Positions 35,054 through 44,146 are shown, numbered from the stretch's first letter. The stretch: DNA of 64,000 bases from an uncultured Eubacteriales bacterium (GCA_958421945.1 CATZMZ010000001.1:1-64000); one strand, 5' to 3'. Program-made: numbers and translations. The notes: a model not told the origin generated them from the letters alone.

Positions 35054-36250
35054 ATGATAGAAGTCAGAGAAGTTAAAACAAGAAAGGAAATAAAACACTT
35101 TATCGAGTTTCCGCTTAAACTTTACAAGAACGAGCCGAATTTCGTGCCGCCCCTCTACGCGGACGAAAAAAAGCTGTTCCGCAAAGATTACGTTTACAGC
35201 GACCAGGCGGACGCGGTATATTTTAACGCCTATAAAGACGGCAAAATTTGCGGCAGAATTTCGTGTATTCATCAAAAGGCTGCCAACGCGAAATGGAACA
35301 GGAAGAGAATTCGGTTTACCCGCTTCGACAGCGTGAACGACAAGGAGGTTGCCGCCGCGCTTTTCAACAAGGCGGAGGAATGGGCGCGCTCGCTCGGCAT
35401 GACGGAAATTGCAGGACCTTTGGGTTTTTCCGACCTCGAAAGAGAGGGATTGCTCGTCGAGGGCTTCGACAGGCTTTCCACGTTCGAGGAACAGTATAAT
35501 TATCCTTATTATAAAGAGCTTATAGAGGGGCTCGGCTTTAAAAAAGAGGTCGGCTGGACGGAAAGTCTGCTGAAAAAACCGCAGGTAATCGACGAACGCA
35601 TCGGCAGAATCAGCGCGATGATGATGAAAAAATATAACCTGCATTTCGGAAAGGCCAAAAACACCAAAGATTTTTTAAGAAAATACGGCGACGCTTTTTT
35701 TGAAATTCTCGACGAAACGTATAAGGATATTTACGGAACAGTTCCTTTCACCGAGAGAATGAAAAAAATGACGATGGACAATTTCCGCCTGATAATAGAC
35801 ACGCGGTTCGTGGCGGTTATTCTCGACGAAAACGAAAAGGTCGTTTGTTTCGGAATATGTTTTCCGTCGCTCGCGAAAGCCGTTCAAAAATCGGGCGGCA
35901 GGCTTACGCTTCCCGCACTTTTCAGAATAATGAAAGCTATTAAACACCCGAAAGTGATAGATTTGGGGTTAATCGGCGTTCTGCCCGAATACGCGATGAA
36001 GGGGATAAGTTCCGCGATAATCTGGGAAATAATGAAAATGTTTACCGAGCAGGGCATAGAATGTGCCGAAACGAACCTCAATTTAGAGGACAACGCGAAT
36101 ATCCGGAATCAATGGAAAGCGTTTGACGGCGAAATTCATAAAAGAAGATGGGTGTTCGTTAAAAAACTTGGTCGGCAGCTCGGCGAAGGCAACGAACGTC
36201 TTGAAAGTCCTGAAAGCGGCGGCGGTCGTGAAAGTTCCGAAAGCGACTAA
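35054..36250 (+). CDS. GNAT-like acyltransferase family protein
   Basis: 398 residues. The N-terminal half (FIEFPLKLYKNEPNFVPPL, GRISCIHQ, GPLGFSDLEREGLLVEGFD) and C-terminal half (GLIGVLPEYAMKGISSAIIWEI) look like two related GNAT folds; this protein type is widespread in Clostridia and Bacteroidetes and described only as N-acetyltransferase-like. The last 25 residues are a low-complexity Glu/Ser/Gly tail. It lies 42 bases after a DegV gene, so co-transcription is likely. Substrate unknown. Confidence 0.75.
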   Translation: MIEVREVKTRKEIKHFIEFPLKLYKNEPNFVPPLYADEKKLFRKDYVYSDQADAVYFNAYKDGKICGRISCIHQKAANAKWNRKRIRFTRFDSVNDKEVAAALFNKAEEWARSLGMTEIAGPLGFSDLEREGLLVEGFDRLSTFEEQYNYPYYKELIEGLGFKKEVGWTESLLKKPQVIDERIGRISAMMMKKYNLHFGKAKNTKDFLRKYGDAFFEILDETYKDIYGTVPFTERMKKMTMDNFRLIIDTRFVAVILDENEKVVCFGICFPSLAKAVQKSGGRLTLPALFRIMKAIKHPKVIDLGLIGVLPEYAMKGISSAIIWEIMKMFTEQGIECAETNLNLEDNANIRNQWKAFDGEIHKRRWVFVKKLGRQLGEGNERLESPESGGGRESSESD

Positions 36251-36377
36251 GTAACAGAATAGTTTTAGTTTTTTGCGGCGGCGCGGCAAATTTTACCGCC
36301 GCGCCGCATGATTTTAAGCTTAACAAACAAAGAATAAAAAATGTTTAACAAATCATAAAAAAAGTTTGACAAAAAAC

Positions 36378-36406
36378 TTGACTTACGCGTTAAAACAGTG
36401 TATTAT
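36378..36406 (+). promoter_or_regulatory. Promoter of the infC operon
   Basis: TTGACT 36378-36383, 17-base spacer, TATTAT 36401-36406. A second TTGACA sits just upstream at 36365. Leader of about 180 bases follows. Confidence 0.8.
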
Positions 36407-36412
36407 ATATAG

Positions 36413-36590
36413 GCTTAAAGAAGAAGCGACCCTTCTCGCCGACGAAAAAAGGTTTTGTTCGGCTCGATAATTTTTTGTATTACGGCGGACTTTTTGGTGT
36501 TTGCCGCAGTATTCAAGGTTTGTAAAGGGTTGTTTTTTATAAAAGCAATCCGTTTTTTTTTGCGGAAATTAAGAAAAGGGGTACAAAACC
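36413..36590 (+). promoter_or_regulatory. infC-rpmI-rplT leader, L20-type attenuator
   Basis: Long structured leader with AAGAAGAAGCGACCCTTCTCG near its 5' end and the terminator at 36527-36561, immediately before infC. Firmicute infC operons are controlled by L20 binding such a leader to promote termination. Position and terminator are seen; L20 binding is inferred from the known system. Confidence 0.7.
36527..36561 (+). terminator. Attenuator terminator in the infC leader
   Basis: GGGTTG (36527-36532) pairs with CAATCC (36546-36551), helped by inner T and A tracts, followed by nine T. Confidence 0.8.
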
Positions 36591-37103
36591 ATTAAAAAGG
36601 AACATCAGATTAACGGAGAAATCCGCGACAGAGAGGTTCGCCTTATCGGCGAAACGGGTGAGCAGTTAGGTATCGTTTCTTCGCGCGAGGCGCAGAGAAT
36701 CGCGGACGACGCAGGCTTGGACCTCGTTAAAATTTCGCCTAACGCAAATCCGCCCGTGTGCAAGATAATGAATTACGGCAAGTATCTTTTCGAACTCGCA
36801 AAACGGGCAAAGGAAGCAAAGAAAAATCAAAAGGTTGTCGAAATTAAGGAAATCTGGCTTTCGATGACCATCGACGTGGGCGACCTTAACGTTAAAGCCA
36901 AGCAGGCGGCAAAATTTCTCGCCGCGGGCAACAAGGTTAAGGTGTCTATCAGAATGCGCGGCAGGCAAATGGCGCATCAGGAGCTCGGCATCGACGTTAT
37001 GAACAGGTTTTTCGAGCTTGTTAAAGACGTCGGAAGTATGGAAAAGCGTCCGCTTACGGAAGGCAGAAGCATCTGGATGATGCTCGCGCCCCTTAAAGCG
37101 TAA
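36591..37103 (+). CDS. infC: Translation initiation factor IF-3, starting at AUU
   Basis: 170 residues if started at ATT 36591, preceded by AAGGGG with nine bases spacing. The N-terminus then reads IKKEHQINGEIRDREVRLIG, the standard IF-3 beginning; no ATG or GTG exists in this part, and the next start-like codon (TTG 36717) would remove 42 conserved residues. The rest (NPPVCKIMNYGKYLFE, IDVGDLNVKAKQA, RMRGRQMAHQELG) is canonical. IF-3 rejects AUU starts, so this codon allows autoregulation as known from E. coli infC. First gene of infC-rpmI-rplT. Confidence 0.95.
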   Translation: MKKEHQINGEIRDREVRLIGETGEQLGIVSSREAQRIADDAGLDLVKISPNANPPVCKIMNYGKYLFELAKRAKEAKKNQKVVEIKEIWLSMTIDVGDLNVKAKQAAKFLAAGNKVKVSIRMRGRQMAHQELGIDVMNRFFELVKDVGSMEKRPLTEGRSIWMMLAPLKA

Positions 37104-37132
37104 CTTATAAATAACAACGGAGGGTTATATTT

Positions 37133-37330
37133 ATGCCTAAAATGAAAACCAAAAGCGCGGCTAAAAAGAGATTTCGCGTAACCGCGTCCGGAAAGATTAA
37201 AAGGTCTTGCACCGGCAAAAATCACATTCTTACTAAAAAAGACAGAAAGAGAAAGAATCGTCTTTGCGACGGTGCTTACGTCGATTCCACTATGGAAAAA
37301 ACGATGAAAACTCTCATTTACAATAAATAA
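37133..37330 (+). CDS. rpmI: 50S ribosomal protein L35
   Basis: 65 residues, highly basic, beginning MPKMKTKSAAKKRFRVTASG, the L35 signature. Lies 29 bases after infC and 15 before rplT with GGAGG site. Component of the large ribosomal subunit; co-transcribed under the L20-type leader. Confidence 0.98.
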   Translation: MPKMKTKSAAKKRFRVTASGKIKRSCTGKNHILTKKDRKRKNRLCDGAYVDSTMEKTMKTLIYNK

Positions 37331-37345
37331 CGGAGGATTAGCGAA

Positions 37346-37702
37346 ATGCGTATTAAAAGAGCAGTAAACGCCGTTAAAAAGCGTAGAAAAATATTAAAAC
37401 TCGCGAAGGGTTACTTCGGAGGCAGAAGCAAGAGATACAGAGTGGCGAGAGAAGCCGTTATGAAAGCGCAACTTTACGCTTACGTCGGCAGAAAAGCCAA
37501 AAAACGCGATTTCAGAAGCCTTTGGATTTCCAGAATCAACGCGGCGGCAAGACTTAACGGTATGTCGTACAGCAAGTTTATGTTCGGCTTAAAACAGGCC
37601 GGCATCGACCTTAACAGAAAGGTTCTTGCGGAAATCGCAGTCAGCGACGCGGCAGCGTTCACCGCACTTACCGAGAAAGCTAAAACCGCTATCGGCAAAT
37701 AA
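37346..37702 (+). CDS. rplT: 50S ribosomal protein L20
   Basis: 118 residues, basic. KRRKILKLAKGYFGGRSKRY and KKRDFRSLWISRINAAARLNGMSY are diagnostic for L20, an assembly protein binding 23S rRNA and the expected repressor of this operon through the leader at 36413. Ribosome site GGAGG before the ATG; terminator directly after. Confidence 0.98.
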   Translation: MRIKRAVNAVKKRRKILKLAKGYFGGRSKRYRVAREAVMKAQLYAYVGRKAKKRDFRSLWISRINAAARLNGMSYSKFMFGLKQAGIDLNRKVLAEIAVSDAAAFTALTEKAKTAIGK

Positions 37703-37708
37703 GTTTTT

Positions 37709-37737
37709 AAAGCCTACTTTTACGTAGGCTTTCTTTC
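37709..37737 (+). terminator. Terminator of the infC operon
   Basis: AAAGCCTAC (37709-37717), short loop, GTAGGCTTT (37724-37732), then CTTTC. Confidence 0.75.
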
Positions 37738-37760
37738 AATATACCGTTTGTTTTCCGTTT

Positions 37761-38705
37761 ATGATTACGTCAAGAAGTAATTTTTTGATAAAACTTATCC
37801 GCTCCCTTTCCGACAAAGCCGCTCGGGACGAGCATTCGCTGTTCGTCGCGGAGGGGGTTAAAACGGTTAAGGAAGCGCTCGCTTCGGGCTTTTCGGTCGA
37901 ACGTGTGGCGGCAACCGTTAAAGGTTTTTCGCTGCTCGCTTCCGCCGCGCCGGGGTTTTGTCGGATAAAAATTTCGACCGACGGCGCAATCTGCGCGGAA
38001 AAGCGCGATAGCAAAACGGAATTATACACGGGCGAAAATACGGGCGAAAAAGCAAGCGAAAGCGCGGGCGTTAAAAAAACCGCGGAAATCGTCGTTAAAA
38101 CGGACGGGAGAGCGGCAAGCGAGCCTGAATATATCGTAAACTCCGCGGACGGAACGGCTGTTAAAACAGAGCTTTTATCGGACGACGTTTTTCACACCGT
38201 CAGCGGCGAAAATTCGCCGCAGGGCGTACTCGCGCTTGTCAGAAAGCCGCAAAACGCGGACGCGTTGCCGGAAGGCAGCTGTGTTTTTCTCGACGGACTG
38301 CAAGACCCGTCCAACGTGGGCGCGATTATAAGAACGGCAGCCGCGGCGGGTTATGACGGCGTGCTGCTTGCCGAGTGCGCGGACGCTTACAATCCGAAAG
38401 CCGTGCGCGCTAGCATGGGCGGAATTTTCAAGGTTAAGCTTTTCGTCGGCGGCAGGGCGGAGCTTCTCGCATTAAACGACAAGCCGATTATCGTCGCGGA
38501 TATGGACGGCGAAAACGCGTTTATTCCGAAAGAACGCGGGGAATTGTGCCTCGTTATCGGAAACGAAGGGCGCGGAGTTTCGGAGGAAATAAGGCGGCTT
38601 GCGAATGAAACGGTAAGCATTCCCATGCAAAACGGAATGGAAAGCTTAAACGCCGCGGTTTCGGCGGGGGTACTTATGTACGCGCTTAAAAATCGCGCAA
38701 AATAA
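37761..38705 (+). CDS. TrmH/SpoU-family RNA 2'-O-methyltransferase with a long linker
   Basis: 314 residues. N-terminal RNA-binding part (HSLFVAEGVKTVKEAL) and C-terminal SPOUT knot (LDGLQDPSNVGAIIRTAAA, LVIGNEGRGVSEEIR, IPMQNGMESLNAAVSAGVL). Between them (about residues 78-135) lies a low-complexity, charged segment (TELYTGENTGEKASESAG...) longer than usual. It methylates ribose in rRNA or tRNA using SAM; the exact site is unknown. No clear ribosome site, 24 bases after the rplT terminator, so read-through or a hidden promoter drives it. Confidence 0.9.
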   Translation: MITSRSNFLIKLIRSLSDKAARDEHSLFVAEGVKTVKEALASGFSVERVAATVKGFSLLASAAPGFCRIKISTDGAICAEKRDSKTELYTGENTGEKASESAGVKKTAEIVVKTDGRAASEPEYIVNSADGTAVKTELLSDDVFHTVSGENSPQGVLALVRKPQNADALPEGSCVFLDGLQDPSNVGAIIRTAAAAGYDGVLLAECADAYNPKAVRASMGGIFKVKLFVGGRAELLALNDKPIIVADMDGENAFIPKERGELCLVIGNEGRGVSEEIRRLANETVSIPMQNGMESLNAAVSAGVLMYALKNRAK

Positions 38706-38744
38706 ACACGGATTATATCAACGAAATAACGGAGGAACGACATA

Positions 38745-39485
38745 ATGTCAGGACACAGTCATTCGGCGAATATCGCCATAAAAAAAGCAAAAACGGACGC
38801 CATCAAGGGCAAAATTTTTACCAAGGTCGGCAGGGAAATCGCCGTCGCGGCTAAAAACAACCCCGACCCGAATACAAACAGCAAGCTTGCGGACGCTATC
38901 GCGAAAGCCAAATCGGTAAATATGCCTAACGATAACATTAAAAGATGTATCGCCAAGGCGGCGGGCGAGCTTTCGGGCGCGAATTACGAGGAGCTTACTT
39001 ACGAGGGGTACGGACCTGCGGGCAGCGCGATTATTATCAAAACGCTTACGGATAACAAAAACCGTACCGTTGACTACGTCAGAACGGTTATGAGAAAGCA
39101 CGGCGGTTCTTTGGGGAACAGCGGTTGCGTTTCGTTTACCTTTAACAATACGGGTATTATCGTCGTGGAAAGAACGCCGCAGCTGTCAGAGGACGCGGTT
39201 ATGGAATACGCGCTCGACGCGGGCGCGGACGACGTGTTAAGCACGGACGACGCTTTTGAAGTTTACACCTCGCCGTCGAATTTTTCCGACGTGAGAAAAT
39301 ACCTCGAAGAAAAGGGGCTTAACTTTTTCGAGGCGGAAGTTAAAATGCTTCCGCAGAACAAAATCACGCTCTCAGGGGACGATCTCGTTAAGTTTAACAA
39401 GCTCGTCGACGCGCTTGAAGATTTGGACGACGTGCAGGACGTTTTCCATAACGTAGAGCTTCCCGAAGAGGACGAGGAAGAATAA
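38745..39485 (+). CDS. yebC: YebC/PmpR-family transcriptional or translational regulator
   Basis: 246 residues. SGHSHSANIAIKKAKTDAIK, ARGNP-region equivalent NNPDPNTNSKLADAIAKAK and the SVSFTFN-type core (GSLGNSGCVSFTFNNTG) are YebC family features. Members bind DNA or, as recently shown for some, ease ribosome stalling; which applies here is open. GGAGG site upstream. The acidic C-terminus (ELPEEDEEE) is normal. Confidence 0.95.
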   Translation: MSGHSHSANIAIKKAKTDAIKGKIFTKVGREIAVAAKNNPDPNTNSKLADAIAKAKSVNMPNDNIKRCIAKAAGELSGANYEELTYEGYGPAGSAIIIKTLTDNKNRTVDYVRTVMRKHGGSLGNSGCVSFTFNNTGIIVVERTPQLSEDAVMEYALDAGADDVLSTDDAFEVYTSPSNFSDVRKYLEEKGLNFFEAEVKMLPQNKITLSGDDLVKFNKLVDALEDLDDVQDVFHNVELPEEDEEE

Positions 39486-39784
39486 TTAAAAAATGCCGTA
39501 TAATTTTACCTTATTTGCCTATACTTAAATTTGTCGGCGGTAAGGTAATTTTATTAAAAGGAATTTTTCGGGAAATTACCGCAAAATTACTGCCGTTTAA
39601 ATACTCGAAGGTTAAGCGGCGGTAATTTTAATCCCGTTTTTCCGACGGGATACGGGGCGAATTCTCGCCCCTTTATTTTTTTGCAAAGTATTTTTTGATA
39701 TTTTTAAAGGAAATTTCTTATTTTAAAGTTTTTTTCAATGTTGTTTGTGATAAAATATAACTGTGGAAATGAAGGAGGGATTTT
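39486..39784. other. Intergenic region with imperfect inverted repeats
   Basis: Contains several related strings GGCGGTAA-ATTTT and AAATTACCGC in both orientations (39530-39630), then two hairpins at 39631-39683. No gene seen. Confidence 0.5.
39631..39683 (+). terminator. Tandem hairpins, terminator of yebC
   Basis: First ATCCCGT and ACGGGAT; second GGGGCGA (39654-39660), loop ATTC, TCGCCCC (39665-39671), followed by TTTATTTTTTT. Confidence 0.85.
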
Positions 39785-41197
39785 ATGAAAAAAATCGTAA
39801 AGCTTTTAACGGCGGTTATACTCGTCGTTTGCATATGCTTGGGTGTTTCCGCTTGCACGTTTATCAAAGCGGACGTGGGAGGGCCTACCGAAAACGGCGG
39901 TTCGGAAAACGGCAACACGGGTTTCGTCAGCGGCGGCGTTGGCGACGGCTCGATAGCGCCTATCTCGTATAGGGACGTGGCGTTCCGCAAAAACGAAACG
40001 GCGGATTATTCTGCCGAGGGGTACGAGAAATTATTAGCCAAAGGCGAAACCGTCGCGAGAATGAACGCCGTGTCGAAGGTTCGCGGTTCTTCCGTTGCGA
40101 TTAACTGCGGAGGCGGCGCGGGTTCGGGCGTTATCGTCGATATCTGCCTCGTCGATAAAAGTGGAAACGCCACCGAAGACAAGGACGTTATTTACGTGCT
40201 TACCTGCCACCATATGATAAGCAATAAGGGCGAGATTACGGTGTATTTCCCCGATGAAAATTACAAGTATAACAGCGAAAACCATGCCTTTATCGGTCAA
40301 ATCGGCGGCGCGATTAAAACGGGCGATTCGGACGCGGTAAGGCTTATCGGCGGCGATTTTAATTCGGATATCGCACTTTTAAGCGTTAATATAAGCAAAA
40401 AAGCAAAATCGGGCAGCGTTCTTTCGGAAAAACAAAAAGCCGCGATACGCGCGGCAAAGGTTCGCATTGCGGGCAACGATTATACGTCGAAAGTTGCCGA
40501 AAGCGTATTTTCGATAGGTAACCCCACCGGTACTCTTCCGGGGACTGTTTCTACGGGAACGATTGCTTACGTTGAAAGGGAAAACGTTTCGGTAAGCGAT
40601 ATCGGCGCAATGGTGCTTATGCAGATCGACGTCACGTCCAACCCCGGCAACTCGGGCGGCGGGCTTTATAACCTTTACGGCGACCTTATCGGCATAACCA
40701 ACGCCGGCAATACTAATTATCAGAACATTAACTTTGCTATCCCCACGGTGCTTAAAAACGACGTTTCGGAAACCAAAAATCCCGAAATTACCAATCACGG
40801 CTTTAAGTATTGCGCGGAAATGCTTTTATCCACCGCAAGCGAGGATAATTACGGCTGCGTTCCGGGGAACAAGCAAAAATTCGGCTTCTCCGTTGTGGAA
40901 GAAACGCAGGTCGGCGGCAAGTATATCAAGGTCGCGGCGGTTACCGAGGACAGTCCTTCCGCAAAAGGCGGTCTTAAAACGGGCGATTTAATTACCGAAA
41001 TCAGGGTGAACGACGGAGAAAACCAAAAGGTTACCGCCGTAAGCGAATTGACGGCTATCCTTAAAGGTTTGAAAATCGGCGATAAGTTCGTATTAATCGG
41101 AAAAAGACCCACCAACGGCTATTCAATGTATTACCTTGATTTTACTACGGGTGAAATCGTTTGTCAGCAGTTCTGGTTCTGCTATCTGGAAAAATAA
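39785..41197 (+). CDS. HtrA/DegP-like serine protease, lipoprotein, with PDZ domain
   Basis: 470 residues. Signal ends in a lipobox with Cys24 (GVSACTF), so it is anchored outside the membrane. Trypsin-like triad: His143 in VLTCHHM, Asp195 in NSDIALLSV, Ser290 in NPGNSGGGL. A PDZ domain follows at about 370-450 (SPSAKGGLKTGDLITEI). HtrA proteins degrade or refold damaged exported proteins. Ribosome site AAGGAGG seven bases from ATG. The usual N-terminal membrane anchor of Firmicute HtrA is replaced by a lipid anchor. Confidence 0.9.
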   Translation: MKKIVKLLTAVILVVCICLGVSACTFIKADVGGPTENGGSENGNTGFVSGGVGDGSIAPISYRDVAFRKNETADYSAEGYEKLLAKGETVARMNAVSKVRGSSVAINCGGGAGSGVIVDICLVDKSGNATEDKDVIYVLTCHHMISNKGEITVYFPDENYKYNSENHAFIGQIGGAIKTGDSDAVRLIGGDFNSDIALLSVNISKKAKSGSVLSEKQKAAIRAAKVRIAGNDYTSKVAESVFSIGNPTGTLPGTVSTGTIAYVERENVSVSDIGAMVLMQIDVTSNPGNSGGGLYNLYGDLIGITNAGNTNYQNINFAIPTVLKNDVSETKNPEITNHGFKYCAEMLLSTASEDNYGCVPGNKQKFGFSVVEETQVGGKYIKVAAVTEDSPSAKGGLKTGDLITEIRVNDGENQKVTAVSELTAILKGLKIGDKFVLIGKRPTNGYSMYYLDFTTGEIVCQQFWFCYLEK

Positions 41198-41274
41198 AAA
41201 ACAATCGTAAAATCGTTCAACCGAACTAACGGCGGAAAACAATTAAAGCAATAAGCTTAAAACGGCTTATAAAA

Positions 41275-41302
41275 GGGGGCGGCGCAAATTTGCGCCGCCC
41301 CC
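41275..41302. terminator. Perfect 28-base palindrome, bidirectional terminator candidate
   Basis: GGGGGCGGCGCAAA and its complement TTTGCGCCGCCCCC, between convergent genes; flanked by A- and T-rich tracts. Confidence 0.65.
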
Positions 41303-41390
41303 GAAACTTTTAAAACCGCGTGTTTTAGGTCACTGAAACTTCACGATGCCGATACTTTTTTGTTAAGCACATTATATTTAAGAATTTTTA

Positions 41391-42329
41391 TTAAATCCCA
41401 TCCATAACGTGCATATTGCGCAATTCGTTATCGTCGATTTTATCGGTAACGGAATACGCGTGCGTTTCAAGATTGTTGCAAACCGCGTCGGTTAAGTTCT
41501 GCGCCTTTAATTCGGCGATAAGTTCCGCGCAAACGCCCTCGATAATTTCGATTTTCCCGCTTGCCTCCGCCGCGGAATTCCCAAGCTCGGTCAGTCCCGA
41601 AAGAGAAGTTTCGAGGTCGGACAGCTTTGGCAGCTTCCGCATTGCCATATACGTCCACTTATAAAATGGTTGATAGCGGTTATTCAATAAAAACACCGCC
41701 GAAAGCACGTTTTTAACGAATTCAAAAACCGCAAGCTGCGCCGCGCCCGTTTCGCCGCGCGCGATAAGCCGTTCGTAATTATACTGCCCCGCCTGACCCG
41801 CAAGCGCAAGATGCGCCGCAAGCTTTTTTAAGCGCACGTCACGAGGGTAACCCTTTTTAAGAGCTTCGCGTATTTGCGAAAAATTTCCCGACGGGTCGGA
41901 AAAAACCTTGCCGTTGGTTGCGGTGGCAAGCATTTCGGGCGAGAGAAAAAGCCAGTGTTTAAGACTCTCCGGAACGCCCGCGCTTCCGATAAATTTACGA
42001 TAAAAGCTTTCAATCGTCATAACGCCGCGCCTGTTTCCGCCGACGGGGGAAAGCGTTTCGCGTTTTAACCCCATAAATTCCTTGGGCAGCTTTGCGTAAG
42101 CCCGTTCTAGCTTAAACCCGAAAAGCCGCTCGTCCTCCTCGGTTATCCACAGGCAAAACCCCGCTTCGAAATCGTGGTCGCGAGAAATCTCGTCGTCAAA
42201 CCCGAAACATTCCGAACCTTCGCCGACTAACCCCGCGGCAATTCTGTTCTCATATTCGGGGAAAAGCTCAGCGATAAGCTTTTCGCCGTATTCGCGGTAA
42301 AACCGTTCTGAAATTTCAAGCCCCCGCAT
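41391..42329 (-). CDS. DUF4037-family protein
   Basis: 312 residues from ATG 42329, with GGAGG six bases upstream; a longer frame to 42440 overlaps the preceding gene more deeply and is not supported. ECFGFDDEISRDHDFEAGFCLW near the N-terminus resembles a nucleotidyltransferase-type acidic motif (D-x-D), as expected of the DUF4037 family; the rest is helical. It overlaps the upstream TPR gene by 14 bases, a pairing common in Clostridia. Possible nucleotide transfer role is inference; family function is unknown. Confidence 0.8.
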   Translation of the reverse strand: MRGLEISERFYREYGEKLIAELFPEYENRIAAGLVGEGSECFGFDDEISRDHDFEAGFCLWITEEDERLFGFKLERAYAKLPKEFMGLKRETLSPVGGNRRGVMTIESFYRKFIGSAGVPESLKHWLFLSPEMLATATNGKVFSDPSGNFSQIREALKKGYPRDVRLKKLAAHLALAGQAGQYNYERLIARGETGAAQLAVFEFVKNVLSAVFLLNNRYQPFYKWTYMAMRKLPKLSDLETSLSGLTELGNSAAEASGKIEIIEGVCAELIAELKAQNLTDAVCNNLETHAYSVTDKIDDNELRNMHVMDGI

Positions 42330-43161
42330 ACAACGCCTCCGATTTTTCTTTAAGCTCTTTTGCGACGAGCTCGTAACCGAAAAATTCAAACGACGGATAG
42401 CATTTTTCGTACACGAACGCGAGATAACCGTTTTGCGCAACCGTTTCGTCCGTCAACAGCCCGTAAGCCTTAAACATACAGTCGGTTATCGTATCCTTCG
42501 GCTTTCCCGTATCGTAATAAAGATGCGCGAGATTAACGTAGGTAATAGCCGCGTCGGGCTTGGCGTGCGGCTCGCTTTGCAGATTTCGTTCGCTTTCCAG
42601 AACGGCTGCCGCTTTTTTATAAAGTTCTTCCGCGCGTCCGAATTCCTTTTCGTCAACGAGCGCGAGTGCGAAATTATTGTAAAGCCCTGCGAATATCGGG
42701 TTTGTTTCGTCGTAATGTTTTCGATATATTTCAAGCGTTTTTTCGTATAGCGGCAAAGCCGAAGCGGCTTTGCCGAACGCCTTATACGCCGTCGCGATAT
42801 TAAGATAAACGGTCGCAGCCGACGGCGAAGCTTCCGCCGATAAAAGCCCGATAATTTCAAGCGCGCGGTCGCAGGCGGAAAATGCAAGTTCTTGCTCGCC
42901 CGCCTTGCGGTAAACGCCTATAAGCTCGTTCACCACGGTAAGCTCGCCCTGTTTATCGCGCAAAGCTTCGGCTTCCTTCGCCCAGTATTCGAGATGTGCG
43001 CGCGCCTCCGCCGTGCGGTTTTTACCGAGAAAATCGTCAAGCCTTTCGATAATCCGCCCAACGGGTATGCGTCCGGTCGGCGCGTCCTTGTCGGGGTAAT
43101 AAAACTCTTTGCCGCCGCATAGCGCGCACGACGGTTCTTTATAGTCAAATCCGTCAATCAT
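42316..43161 (-). CDS. Tetratricopeptide repeat protein
   Basis: 281 residues from ATG 43161 (AGGAGG before it). A short N-terminal part has a CALCGG motif; then from about residue 50 several TPR-like helix pairs, for example ATVYLNIATAYKAFGKAASALPLYEKTLEI and the following FAGLYNNFALALVDEKEF repeat. Cytosolic scaffold, probably interacting with the DUF4037 protein encoded next and overlapping it. No enzyme motif seen. Confidence 0.8.
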   Translation of the reverse strand: MIDGFDYKEPSCALCGGKEFYYPDKDAPTGRIPVGRIIERLDDFLGKNRTAEARAHLEYWAKEAEALRDKQGELTVVNELIGVYRKAGEQELAFSACDRALEIIGLLSAEASPSAATVYLNIATAYKAFGKAASALPLYEKTLEIYRKHYDETNPIFAGLYNNFALALVDEKEFGRAEELYKKAAAVLESERNLQSEPHAKPDAAITYVNLAHLYYDTGKPKDTITDCMFKAYGLLTDETVAQNGYLAFVYEKCYPSFEFFGYELVAKELKEKSEALYAGA

Positions 43162-43203
43162 TTTTAATCCTCCTATCAAGCGGTTTATCTCGCCGCAAAA
43201 GAC

Positions 43204-44097
43204 TTATCGTGCGGTGCGGCTTACGTAAATACGCTTATATTTTAACGGCGAAACGCCCGTTACTTTTTTAAATGTTTTGGTAAAATAATTCGGTGTGTCG
43301 AAAGAAAGCGCGTCGGCTATCTGCGTAATGTTCATTTTCGTTTCGCGCAGCATTTTCTTCGCTTTTTCTATTTTCAACTTTGTAAAATACACCATTATCG
43401 TACTGCCCGTATCCTTCTTGAATTGTCGGAATATGTACGATTTGTTATAGTTAAGCTTGTCGCAAATATCCTGCACGCAAAGTTTTTCGTCCACTTTATC
43501 GTTAAGTACGTTGATTATGCTTTGCGATATTCTGCCGCCGAATTCTTCTTCCGGCAAAAACACTACGTCGGGGTTTTCCTTGTCCGTTTCGTCGCGCATA
43601 ATGCTTATAAGCAGTATTTCGAGAAAGTTCTCCATCAGCTGCTGTCCGCCGAGCGCGGGGCGGGGCAAAAACTCCATTTTTTTCAGCTCCGGATTAGAAT
43701 AGGGCAGGTTAAACGTCTTTTTGCTTTCCTCGATGATAAAATATATAAATTTAACCAGCGATTTGTCCAGCTTGATTTTTTTATTCTCAAAAAACCGCAT
43801 CGCTCTGCTTTTGCACACGAAAGACATGATAAAAACGTTCGGCGCGGTTTCGCCGTTCGCGGACAGCGAGTGAAACTCGTTCGGCTTGTGAAAAAGCATT
43901 TCGCCTTGCCCGATTTTTATGGTTTTGTCGTCCGCTCTCGCCGTAACGCTTTCTTTTTCCGCGTACACCAGCTCCCAAAAATCGTGCGATTCGCCCTCGT
44001 TCGTGTAGTTCTTGTCAAACTCGAAGTAATGTATCGTTACCACCTCGTCCACGACCAAAAGCTTTTCCAGCTTGTGCTTGTAATATTTGATTTCCAT
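43204..44097 (-). CDS. AraC-family transcriptional regulator
   Basis: 297 residues. N-terminal cupin sensor (ESHDFWELVYAE, GQGEMLFHKPNEFHSL), C-terminal AraC DNA-binding region (VQDICDKLNYNKSYIFRQFK and FDTPNYFTKTFKKVTGVSPLKYKRI). Divergent from the LmbE-type gene at 44264 across 166 bases; candidate half-sites lie at 44168-44214. Likely controls the 44264-48575 sugar set. Promoter at 44118-44146. Confidence 0.92.
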   Translation of the reverse strand: MEIKYYKHKLEKLLVVDEVVTIHYFEFDKNYTNEGESHDFWELVYAEKESVTARADDKTIKIGQGEMLFHKPNEFHSLSANGETAPNVFIMSFVCKSRAMRFFENKKIKLDKSLVKFIYFIIEESKKTFNLPYSNPELKKMEFLPRPALGGQQLMENFLEILLISIMRDETDKENPDVVFLPEEEFGGRISQSIINVLNDKVDEKLCVQDICDKLNYNKSYIFRQFKKDTGSTIMVYFTKLKIEKAKKMLRETKMNITQIADALSFDTPNYFTKTFKKVTGVSPLKYKRIYVSRTAR

Positions 44098-44117
44098 CTC
44101 TTTTTTCTCCGATTTTT

Positions 44118-44146
44118 AGTATAAACCATTATTCGCTCTATGTCAA
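44118..44146 (-). promoter_or_regulatory. Promoter of the second AraC gene
   Basis: Minus-strand TTGACA (44146-44141), 17-base spacer, TATACT (44123-44118). Confidence 0.82.

Noticed and set aside
43423..44124. 233-codon plus-strand frame opposite the second AraC gene
   Set aside because: Fully antisense to a clear AraC regulator, with composition dictated by the opposite strand; no ribosome site.
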